Shown: positions 8,159 to 15,226 of the stretch, one piece after another
Position numbering within the stretch: position 1 is the stretch's first letter
Layout of the letters: each line of letters begins with the position of its first letter
NCBI GenBank assembly: GCA_963923035.1
Contig: CAWUKT010000001.1
Location: 186,001-250,000 of the forward strand
DNA: 64,000 nt
Reading direction: 5' to 3'
Source: CAWUKT01 sp963923035
GTDB taxonomy: Bacteria; Bacteroidota; Bacteroidia; J057; JADKCL01
Program-made: the position numbers and the translations under genes
The notes under the pieces: model-generated
Told to the model about the DNA's origin: nothing
The model's input: only the letters and a program-made list of their open reading frames with translations
Database searches by the model: none

Positions 8159-9100
8159 TCAGTTTTTCAAGAGGCTGAGGATATGCTCTTGCATTTGGGT
8201 GGGGGCGGCGCCGGGGAGATTGTGGCCCGTATGCTCGAACCAGATCAACTCCTTTTGGGGAGCACGAACGCTTTCAAAATACGCCTTCGTGATCTCGGGG
8301 CGGGTGGTAAGGTCCTCGTCTCCCTGGAGAATGAACAGGGGGACTTCCAGCTCCGGAAGCTGCGTGGTCAATTCCAATTCGTAAAATTCCCGGTACAGGG
8401 ACATCCATTTGCTTTCCCAGTCCTGGAAAAAGCTGAGGTATTCTTCCAATCGCTCTTCGGGGAATTCCCGCCCCTTGAAGACCGTTTCCCAACGGTAAAA
8501 GGTGAGCATGGCCTCGGCATCGGAAAGGGGAATGTTGAGGCCATTCAATTGCTCCGATGCTTGCTCATCGTCTTCGTAATGCGCTTTCAGCTGGGCGAGG
8601 GTCCGTTGCTGGCTCTCGGTGTGGTTGATGATGGGGCTCATCGCGATGAAGGCCTGCACTTGTTTGGGGTGGGTGGCGGCCAAATGGAAGCCCATGACGG
8701 TTCCCCACGAATTGCCGCAGAGAATCAGGGATTCCCGCTCAAATCTTTCCAGCAGGTGCTGGAGCATTTCTTCGGCGTCTTGTTTCATCACCCGCATGGT
8801 CGGGGCATCTTCATCGACGTTGAGTTGGAGGGTTTGGCCGCTGTTTCGCTGGTCCCAATGGACGACGACAAAATCCTGTTCCAGTTTGCCGGTGACCTCT
8901 TCGCGATGGGCGGATACCGCCGCGCCCGGGCCCCCGTGCAGGTACAGTAGGACGGGATTGGAAACATCGGCTCCCTGGATACTGATGAATTGCTGAATAC
9001 CTCCAATATTGACCACGGCGCTGGTGTCAATGGCTTGCGCACTTAGCTGGTGAAGGCCAATGAATAGGAAAATGGATGTCAGGGCTGTTTTTAAGGTCAT
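8159..9100 (-). CDS. Secreted alpha/beta hydrolase, proline iminopeptidase-like
   Basis: A signal peptide (MTLKTALTSIFLFIGLHQLS, then AQ) is followed by an alpha/beta-hydrolase fold. The oxyanion motif HGGPG is at residues 55-59, the HWDQR strand-turn follows at ~81-85, the nucleophile elbow is GNSWG with Ser131, an acidic residue lies in LQGDEDLTTRPE, and the His is in EHTGHNLPG near the C-terminus. HGGPG plus DQR is characteristic of proline iminopeptidase-type (S33) enzymes, so release of N-terminal Pro or related small substrates in the periplasm is likely. The ATG at 9100 gives a clean leader; an in-frame TTG at 9130 is less likely. Confidence 0.85.
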   Translation of the reverse strand: MTLKTALTSIFLFIGLHQLSAQAIDTSAVVNIGGIQQFISIQGADVSNPVLLYLHGGPGAAVSAHREEVTGKLEQDFVVVHWDQRNSGQTLQLNVDEDAPTMRVMKQDAEEMLQHLLERFERESLILCGNSWGTVMGFHLAATHPKQVQAFIAMSPIINHTESQQRTLAQLKAHYEDDEQASEQLNGLNIPLSDAEAMLTFYRWETVFKGREFPEERLEEYLSFFQDWESKWMSLYREFYELELTTQLPELEVPLFILQGDEDLTTRPEITKAYFESVRAPQKELIWFEHTGHNLPGAAPTQMQEHILSLLKN

Positions 9101-9359
9101 GATTGCAGGGTGTTCGGTGGGGGATTTCAATGGTCGTGAATTGGTCCGGGCAAATCAAATGAATTCCGGCAAATAGGGCCATGCCGTCAGCCAAGGGTCA
9201 ATTTTGGGTTTTGATGTAACCTTGTCGCGGCCAGCAATAAGCCGGGCCCTAAAAATGGTAAGGTTCGGTCCTTTCTCCGATGAGGTTGTGGGTGGAGGTC
9301 TGGAAACAGGAAGGAATGGGCTGTTGTTGGGACGGGGCAAAACTGGGCGTTGGAATGGT

Positions 9360-9386
9360 TTGGGGTGCTTGGGGTGCTTGGGGTGC
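9360..9386 (+). repeat. Three tandem copies of TTGGGGTGC
   Basis: Three perfect 9-bp units give GGGG runs separated by 5-nt loops, about 55 bases upstream of the helicase -33 element. Further G runs occur just upstream (GGGACGGGG and GGGCG at about 9330-9348), so a G-quadruplex with one long loop is conceivable but not canonical. Confidence 0.6.
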
Positions 9387-9439
9387 CGGCATTTCCCTTG
9401 TTTCTTTTCTCTATTATCCACATCCTCATAATTGTTAAT

Positions 9440-9467
9440 TTGAAAATCCCCACATCTTGTATTTTTG
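9440..9467 (+). promoter_or_regulatory. Bacteroidota-type promoter of the UvrD-like helicase
   Basis: TTG at 9440-9442 and TATTTTTG at 9460-9467 match the -33 (TTG) and -7 (TAnnTTTG) elements with a 17-nt spacer. The -7 box ends only 7 bases before the ATG at 9475, so the transcript would start at or next to the start codon, implying a leaderless or nearly leaderless mRNA. Confidence 0.65.
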
Positions 9468-9474
9468 CAGATCA

Positions 9475-11691
9475 ATGGAATTCCTCAACGAACTCAACGA
9501 TGCCCAACGGGCGGCGGCCATGCAGACCGAAGGACCGGTCATGATCATCGCCGGTGCTGGCTCGGGCAAGACACGGACCCTGACCTACCGACTCGCCTTC
9601 ATCATCGACCAGGGCTTGGCCGATCCCTTCGAGATTTTGGCCCTGACCTTTACCAACAAGGCGGCCCGCGAAATGAAGGAGCGGATCATGCGGCTCGTGG
9701 GCAGCGACGCCCGCAATATTTGGATGGGCACGTTCCACTCCATCTTTGCCCGCATCCTCCGATTCGAAGCTGAAAAGCTGGGCTACACGAACAATTTCAG
9801 CATTTACGATACCGACGATACCCAGTCGCTCCTCCGGCGGGTGGTCCAGGGACTCAACCTCGATATCAAGAAATTCAAGCCCAAGGTCCTTTACAGCCAC
9901 ATTTCTTCCGCCAAGAACGCCCTCGTTGATCCCGAGCAATACGCCATTGACTACGTCCACGACTCTTTTTCCAATACCATCGCCCGCATTTACAAGATTT
10001 ACCAGACGCGGCTGTTCGAATCGAATGCGATGGACTTCGACGACCTGTTGATGAAGCCGATTGAGCTGTTTCAGAAGTACCCCGATACCCTTCTGAAGTA
10101 CCAGCGCCGCTTCAAATACATCATGGTGGACGAGTACCAGGATACGAACCACGCCCAGTACACGATCACGAAGATGCTGGCGGCGATGCACGAAAATATC
10201 TGTGTGGTCGGGGATGACGCCCAATCCATTTACTCCTTCCGCGGGGCGAACATTGCGAACATCCTCAATTTCCAGAAGGACTACGACGATACGAACCTGT
10301 TCAAGCTGGAGCAAAATTACCGGAGTACAGAAAACATCGTCGAGGCCGCCAACGGGGTCATTGCCCGGAACAAGAACCAGATCAAGAAGAAGATTTTTAC
10401 GGAGAATGGGGAAGGGGACAAAATCCGGTTGATCGAGGCGGCGACGGAGCAGGATGAAGCGAAACAAGTCACGGACCTGATCCGCGAGTACAAAATGCGC
10501 TTTAATTATAAGCACATGGATTTTGCCGTGCTCTACCGGACCAATGCCCAGAGTCGGGCGGCGGAAACGGAATTGCGTCGCGCGAATATTCCCTATAAAG
10601 TCTTTGGGGGCCTGAGCTTTTACCGGCGCAAGGAAATCAAGGACATGACGGCCTACCTCAAGCTGGCCATCAACCCGCAGGACCAGGCGTCCTTGTTGCG
10701 GGTGATCAATTATCCGGCGCGGGGGATTGGGAAAACGACGATTGACCGGGTGACGGTGATCGCCGATGCCCAGGGCGTGGGGATTTGGGACGTCTTGCAA
10801 AATGCAGACTCTTTCAACCAATTGGGACGGGCCAAGCGCGCCATTGGCGAATTTGTCCTGATGATCCAGACCTTTGGTGCCCGTTCGAAGCAGCAGACGG
10901 CCTACGAGGCGGCGAACTATATCGCGAAGCAAAGCGGGATTCTGAAGGAGCTCCACCAGGAAAACGATGTGGAGTCCTTGAGTCGCTGGGAAAACGTGCA
11001 GGAACTGTTGAATGCGGCGAAGGAATACACCGAGGACCCCGACAACGATGCGCATACACTGGATGCCTTCCTGGCAGAAATCTCCCTGTTTACCGATCAG
11101 GACGAGCAACACGAGAATCCTGATTTTGTGACCTTGATGTCGATTCACTCGGCAAAGGGCCTGGAATTTCCATCGGTCTTTGTGGTCGGGATGGAAGAGG
11201 ACCTGTTTCCCAATGCCATGTCTCTGCAAAGTCGGGCCGATCTGGAAGAGGAGCGGCGCTTGTTTTATGTGGCGGTGACGCGGGCGAAGGAAAAACTGGC
11301 CCTGAGCTTCGCCAAGAGCCGTTATCGCTACGGCAGCTTGTCTTTCAACGAGCCGAGCCGGTTCCTGAGTGAGATCGATCAGCAATACCTGCAATTGCCG
11401 GAGCGTCGGCGGAAGCCGGCGAGCAAGGGCCAGACCCTGGGCAGCAACCTGCGTCCGATGCCGATGCGTCGGACCCGCCGGAGTACCCCGACGTCGTCGG
11501 GGAAGAACTTTGAGGGGGACGATCTGAGCGGCTTGAAGAGTGGCGATATGGTTGAGCACCACAAGTTTGGGAAGGGAAAAGTGCTGACCTTGGAAGGGGT
11601 AGGAAACGAGAAAAAAGCAACGGTCAATTTTCAGGACAAAGGGCAGAAGGTATTGTTGTTGAAGTATGCAAAACTGAAAATTTTGGGTTAA
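9475..11691 (+). CDS. UvrD/PcrA-type superfamily 1 DNA helicase
   Basis: This 738-aa 3'-5' helicase unwinds DNA during repair and replication-conflict resolution. It shows the Q motif (LNDAQRAA), Walker A AGAGSGKT with Lys32, motif Ia (ALTFTNKAAREMKERI), motif II VDEYQDT, motif III GDDAQSIYSFRGA, motif IV LEQNYRS, motif V SIHSAKGLEFPSVFVVG and motif VI VAVTRAKEKL. The C-terminal GDMVEHHKFGKGKVL segment is the Tudor-like RNA polymerase-binding domain seen in PcrA/UvrD. The ATG at 9475 is chosen over an in-frame TTG at 9457 because the latter lies inside the -7 promoter region. PcrA and UvrD cannot be separated by sequence alone. Confidence 0.95.
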   Translation: MEFLNELNDAQRAAAMQTEGPVMIIAGAGSGKTRTLTYRLAFIIDQGLADPFEILALTFTNKAAREMKERIMRLVGSDARNIWMGTFHSIFARILRFEAEKLGYTNNFSIYDTDDTQSLLRRVVQGLNLDIKKFKPKVLYSHISSAKNALVDPEQYAIDYVHDSFSNTIARIYKIYQTRLFESNAMDFDDLLMKPIELFQKYPDTLLKYQRRFKYIMVDEYQDTNHAQYTITKMLAAMHENICVVGDDAQSIYSFRGANIANILNFQKDYDDTNLFKLEQNYRSTENIVEAANGVIARNKNQIKKKIFTENGEGDKIRLIEAATEQDEAKQVTDLIREYKMRFNYKHMDFAVLYRTNAQSRAAETELRRANIPYKVFGGLSFYRRKEIKDMTAYLKLAINPQDQASLLRVINYPARGIGKTTIDRVTVIADAQGVGIWDVLQNADSFNQLGRAKRAIGEFVLMIQTFGARSKQQTAYEAANYIAKQSGILKELHQENDVESLSRWENVQELLNAAKEYTEDPDNDAHTLDAFLAEISLFTDQDEQHENPDFVTLMSIHSAKGLEFPSVFVVGMEEDLFPNAMSLQSRADLEEERRLFYVAVTRAKEKLALSFAKSRYRYGSLSFNEPSRFLSEIDQQYLQLPERRRKPASKGQTLGSNLRPMPMRRTRRSTPTSSGKNFEGDDLSGLKSGDMVEHHKFGKGKVLTLEGVGNEKKATVNFQDKGQKVLLLKYAKLKILG

Positions 11692-11798
11692 CTTGCGCTT
11701 TGAAAAGTTGGATTTGCCAATTCCACACGGTCCTACCACACAAACCGGACCCGTTTACAGAAAAATCCTACGGATAAGACTATTTTCATTCTCTTTAT

Positions 11799-12464
11799 AT
11801 GAATTCCAAATACAAAATTTCTCCTGACCTGTTGAAACTGAGGGAGTATGGCCGCAATGTGCAGATGATGGTCGGCTATGCCAAGCAAGTAGAGGACCGG
11901 AATGAGCGCAATGCGCTGTCCCACGAAATTGTACGTATCATGGGGAGCATCAACCCCGCCCTGGCCGAGAATCCCGATTCTGTGCACAAGATTTGGGACC
12001 ACTTTTATTTCCTCGCCGACTACGATATCGACATCGATTCGAATTATCCCATCCCGGCTCCCGAGACCATGTTTACCCGGCCTCCGGCCCGGATGCCTTA
12101 CAATAACAAGCGTTCCCGCTACCGCCAGTACGGCCGGAATGTAGAGTTGATGGCAGACAAGGCCCTGGAAATGACCGATGAAGATCGGAAGCATGCCTTG
12201 GTTACCCTGATCCTCAACATCATGAAGTCCCACCTCAAGGGACAGGAAAAAGATTCCAATGCGGAGATCATCGTCTGTGATCACCTGCGGATCTTCACCA
12301 AGGGCCGTTTGGATTACCATCCCACCCAAATTGAATTCTACAAGTTCAATGCCCACGTCCAGCACATGCAGCAGGCCCAGCAACAGCAGCGGCAGCAGAA
12401 CCAGCGGAACCAGGGTGGAGGCAAGCGGAACTACGGGAAAAACAAGAAAAAACGCCGTCGTTAA
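11799..12464 (+). CDS. DUF4290 domain protein, murA partner
   Basis: The 221-aa cytoplasmic protein consists of a DUF4290 domain (LREYGRNVQMMVGYAKQVED, then MGSINPALAE, HLRIFTKGRLDYHPTQIEFY) and a basic Gln/Lys/Arg-rich tail (residues ~190-221, ending KKKRRR). In Bacteroidota this family is commonly encoded just before murA, as here with a 6-base gap. Two similar YGRNV segments (about residues 14-18 and 110-114) suggest an internal duplication. The function is unknown; a link to peptidoglycan precursor synthesis is inferred from position. Confidence 0.85.
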   Translation: MNSKYKISPDLLKLREYGRNVQMMVGYAKQVEDRNERNALSHEIVRIMGSINPALAENPDSVHKIWDHFYFLADYDIDIDSNYPIPAPETMFTRPPARMPYNNKRSRYRQYGRNVELMADKALEMTDEDRKHALVTLILNIMKSHLKGQEKDSNAEIIVCDHLRIFTKGRLDYHPTQIEFYKFNAHVQHMQQAQQQQRQQNQRNQGGGKRNYGKNKKKRRR

Positions 12465-12470
12465 TACCCC

Positions 12471-13832
12471 ATGCAGTATTTCGAAATCGAAGGTGGGCAC
12501 CAACTGAGCGGAGAGATCGTTCCTCAGGGAGCGAAAAATGAAGCCCTCCAAATCGTCTCCGCAGTTCTCCTGACCGAAGGCAAAGTCACCATTACCAATC
12601 TTCCGGATATCCTGGACGTCAATCGCTTGATTGAGTTGCTGGATTTCTTGGGGGTAAAAGTGAAGAAAAATGGCCCCGGGTCCTTTACCTTCCAGTCCGA
12701 CGAAGTCAAGCTGGAACGGATGAAGACTCCGGAGTTCCGCAAGTTGAGCGGACGCCTGCGGGGTTCGGTGATGATCATGGGGCCGTTGTTGGCTCGTTTT
12801 GGCGAGGCGTATATGCCCAAGCCGGGCGGAGACAAGATTGGTCGCCGTCGTTTGGACACCCACTTCATGGGCTTCAAGGTCTTGGGCGCTCACTTTGATT
12901 ATGACCGCCGCGAGCAGTTTTACAAGCTCTTTTCCCACGGTCGCCTGAAAGGAACCTATATCCACCTGGATGAGCCTTCGGTTACGGGAACCGCGAATAT
13001 TGTCATGGCGGCCGTATTGGCCGAAGGAACCACGACCATTTACAATGCGGCGTGTGAGCCCTATCTCCAGCAGTTGTGCCGCCTCCTGAATTCGATGGGG
13101 GCCAAGATCCGTCCCGATTCGATTGGCTCGAACAAGCTGATCATCGAAGGGGTGGAGAAATTGCACGGCAACAAAACCAAAAAGCACCGCATCCAGCCGG
13201 ACATGATCGAAGTCGGATCCTTCATCGGACTGGCAGCGATGACCCAGAGCCAGGTGACCATCAAAGGCGCCATCGATCCGGTCGGCGACGCTCAATGGGG
13301 CCATTTGGGACTAATTCCGGACGTTTTCGGTCGTCTGGGCATCCAGATCGAGCGGGAAGGCAACGATTTGGTGGTCTACGGCCACCGTTCCGACTACAAG
13401 ATCGATACCTATATCGATGGTGGGACCTTGACGATCTACGACCATCCGTGGCCGGGCTTCACGCCTGACCTGTTGAGTATCATTCTCGTTGTGGCGACCC
13501 GTTGCCACGGGTCGGTGCTCATCCACCAGAAGATGTTCGAGAGCCGTTTGTTCTTCGTGGACAAGCTGATCGACATGGGCGCGCGGATCATCTTGTGTGA
13601 TCCCCACCGGGCCGTGGTCGTTGGACAAGGCCACCAAACGCGTCTGCGGGGCATCCGGATGACGAGTCCGGATATCCGGGCAGGGATTTCCCTGCTGTTG
13701 GCTGCGATGAGTGCGGATGGAACCAGCCGCATTTTCAACATCGAGCAAATCGACCGGGGCTACCAAAATATTGAAGGTCGCCTCAAGGCCTTGGGCGCAA
13801 CCATCGAACGAAAGGTCGAAGGCCAAGCCTGA
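12471..13832 (+). CDS. murA: UDP-N-acetylglucosamine 1-carboxyvinyltransferase with Asp active site
   Basis: MurA transfers enolpyruvyl from phosphoenolpyruvate to UDP-GlcNAc, the first committed step of peptidoglycan synthesis, in the cytoplasm. The 453-aa protein has the substrate motif QGAKNEALQ near residues 19-27, the RGSVMIMGPLLARFG helix and the active-site loop PGGDKIGRRRLDTH. Asp121 (GAC, 12831-12833) occupies the position of Cys115 in E. coli, the residue alkylated by fosfomycin; Asp at this site is known to keep activity and give fosfomycin insensitivity in other bacteria. Length is slightly above the usual ~420. It follows the DUF4290 gene as an operon and ends before a strong terminator. 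Confidence 0.95.
   Translation: MQYFEIEGGHQLSGEIVPQGAKNEALQIVSAVLLTEGKVTITNLPDILDVNRLIELLDFLGVKVKKNGPGSFTFQSDEVKLERMKTPEFRKLSGRLRGSVMIMGPLLARFGEAYMPKPGGDKIGRRRLDTHFMGFKVLGAHFDYDRREQFYKLFSHGRLKGTYIHLDEPSVTGTANIVMAAVLAEGTTTIYNAACEPYLQQLCRLLNSMGAKIRPDSIGSNKLIIEGVEKLHGNKTKKHRIQPDMIEVGSFIGLAAMTQSQVTIKGAIDPVGDAQWGHLGLIPDVFGRLGIQIEREGNDLVVYGHRSDYKIDTYIDGGTLTIYDHPWPGFTPDLLSIILVVATRCHGSVLIHQKMFESRLFFVDKLIDMGARIILCDPHRAVVVGQGHQTRLRGIRMTSPDIRAGISLLLAAMSADGTSRIFNIEQIDRGYQNIEGRLKALGATIERKVEGQA
12831..12833 (+). other. murA: MurA Asp121 codon replacing the fosfomycin-target Cys
   Basis: The codon is GAC in a PGGDKIGRR context. In most MurA proteins this loop reads GGCxIG, where the Cys is the covalent fosfomycin target. 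Confidence 0.85.
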
Positions 13833-13853
13833 TTCCCATCAGAAAGAAATTTG

Positions 13854-13886
13854 ATCCGGGCATACCCAGTATGTCCGGATTTTTTT
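13854..13886 (+). terminator. Intrinsic terminator of murA
   Basis: An 11-bp stem ATCCGGGCATA/TATGTCCGGAT (one G-U pair) with loop CCCAG is followed by seven Ts, 22 bases past the murA stop codon. Confidence 0.88.
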
Positions 13887-13938
13887 GTGCTCCAATCCCC
13901 CCTTTCCTCTCGCTGTCCGATGGATAAGATGCGGTGTT

Positions 13939-13991
13939 TATTTTTGTGAACACTACTGGACACATTCAAATGTGTATTGTGTCTACTTTTG
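13939..13991 (+). promoter_or_regulatory. Two -7-like boxes and nested palindromes upstream of DUF4476 gene
   Basis: TATTTTTG (13939-13946) and TACTTTTG (13984-13991) both match TAnnTTTG, though neither has a clear TTG -33 element. Between them ACACATT/AATGTGT (13960-13975) is a perfect inverted repeat with a 2-base centre, nested in GACACA/TGTGTC (13959-13964 and 13978-13983). Relative to the sigma-54-like element downstream, the palindrome centre would lie near -110, the usual distance for an activator site. It could instead be an operator over the second -7 box. Confidence 0.45.
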
Positions 13992-14050
13992 AATACGCGA
14001 AATGGCCGTTTTATTGCTCCCAGGGCCTATTTGGTGATCCGATTCAGTTT

Positions 14051-14065
14051 TGGCACGATGCTTGC
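14051..14065 (+). promoter_or_regulatory. Sigma-54-type -24/-12 promoter of the DUF4476 gene
   Basis: The element TGGCACG-ATGC-TTGC has GG at 14052-14053 and GC at 14064-14065, separated by exactly 10 bases. It agrees with every core position of the consensus TGGCACG-N4-TTGC. Predicted initiation is near 14077, about 43 bases before the ATG at 14120. Sigma-54 promoters need an AAA+ enhancer-binding protein, for which the palindromes at 13959-13983 are candidate sites. Neither rpoN nor the activator is in this window. Confidence 0.6.
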
Positions 14066-14119
14066 CTAATTCCGGGTGTCAACGAAGACAAAAAATTAGA
14101 CATCAAAAAAACACTGAAT

Positions 14120-15034
14120 ATGAAAAAGCTTGTACTCTTCACCGCACTGATCCTCTCCGCTTTCACCTTCACCATCGGGCAAATGTCAATGAACGGCTAC
14201 CATGGTGGTCACAACGGTGGAGGACCGCAAGGAAATTATATTGGCTACAACAACCACGGCCCGCCGATGATGAGCCACGGTCAGTTCCAGCAGGCCCTGC
14301 ACCAGATCTCGAACCAGCGGTACGAAAGCAGCCGCCTTTCGGTAGCCAAGCAAATTACCCGGAACAACCAGCTTCAGTCCAGCCACGTGCGGGACATCAT
14401 GCACCAGTTCTCCTTTGAAAGCACTCGGTTGTCCTACGCTCGGTTCGCTTACAACCATGTCATGGACCCGCAGAACTACTTCATGGTCAACGACGCTTTC
14501 AACTACAGCTCCAGCGTTAGAGCATTGGAGCAGCACATTGGTAGCCGTCCCCAGGGCCAGGGCAATGTTGGCATCAACCATGGTGCAGGCGGCCCCCAGG
14601 GTGGAACCCTCCAGGTCAACGGTGGCATCCGGCCGGTTACGATCAACAACCCGAACGTTGGCATCAACCACGGTGCTGGCGGTGGACACCATGGATCGAT
14701 GAACAACCAGTTCAACCACGGTTCCCACTACGGCCACCCCGCCCACAACATGATCATGGAAAGTGACTTTTGCCGGATCGTGGACATGATGAAGCGGAAG
14801 TGCTTCGACAGCGACAAGCTCATCATCGCCAAGCAGGGAATCTGCAATGGAATGATCACCGCCGAGCAGGCCCTCCAAATGACCCGGTTGTTCACCTTCG
14901 AAAGCACCCGTTTGGAATTCGCCAAGTTTGCTTACCTGAAGACCTGTGACCAGCGGAATTACTTCATCGTCAACGACGCTTTCACCTTCAGCAGCTCCAT
15001 CCGCGAACTCGAATGCTACATCAGAAGCGTATAA
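14120..15034 (+). CDS. Exported protein with two DUF4476 domains
   Basis: The 304-aa protein has a signal peptide (MKKLVLFTALILSAFTFTIG) and two DUF4476 domains at about residues 52-142 and 213-304. Each has a helix with FESTRL(S/E)(Y/F)A(R/K)FAY, a Gln/Tyr/Phe motif of the QNYF or RNYF type, and a terminal V(N)DAF-SSS segment. The ~70-residue linker is rich in Gly, His and Asn and contains VGINHGAGG twice (near residues 150 and 180). The ATG at 14120 is chosen because it starts the leader; the longer frame from 13934 adds 62 residues read from promoter DNA. The function of DUF4476 is unknown; the His-rich linker could bind metal (inference). Confidence 0.85.
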   Translation: MKKLVLFTALILSAFTFTIGQMSMNGYHGGHNGGGPQGNYIGYNNHGPPMMSHGQFQQALHQISNQRYESSRLSVAKQITRNNQLQSSHVRDIMHQFSFESTRLSYARFAYNHVMDPQNYFMVNDAFNYSSSVRALEQHIGSRPQGQGNVGINHGAGGPQGGTLQVNGGIRPVTINNPNVGINHGAGGGHHGSMNNQFNHGSHYGHPAHNMIMESDFCRIVDMMKRKCFDSDKLIIAKQGICNGMITAEQALQMTRLFTFESTRLEFAKFAYLKTCDQRNYFIVNDAFTFSSSIRELECYIRSV

Positions 15035-15071
15035 CTCAACAAGTAAACACAACCACAGCCCATATCTTCAG

Positions 15072-15095
15072 AAAGGCCGCCTCCGGGCGGTCTTT
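15072..15095 (+). terminator. Intrinsic terminator after the DUF4476 gene
   Basis: A 10-bp stem AAAGGCCGCC/GGCGGTCTTT (one G-U pair) with a TCCG loop lies 37 bases past the stop. The T tract is short and partly inside the stem. Confidence 0.65.
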
Positions 15096-15226
15096 CGTGT
15101 TTGAAAATGGCGAAAGTTATCAATTCTGGGACCCTTTGGAATGGGGGATGTTGGAGAAAAAATTAGTAGCTTAGATGCAGAAACGACAGTTGTAGTATAA
15201 CAGTTTTTTACGCTTATCAACTAAAG

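Larger units (their letters stand above)
9101..9474. other. Intergenic region between divergent hydrolase and helicase genes
   Basis: This 374-base gap holds the promoter regions of two divergent genes. Visible elements are three tandem copies of TTGGGGTGC at 9360-9386, giving three evenly spaced G4 runs, and the helicase promoter at 9440-9467. I see no gene in it. Confidence 0.6.

Noticed and set aside
9472..11739. 755-aa minus-strand frame antisense to the UvrD-like helicase
   Set aside because: All helicase motifs are on the plus strand; the antisense frame has no recognisable domain.
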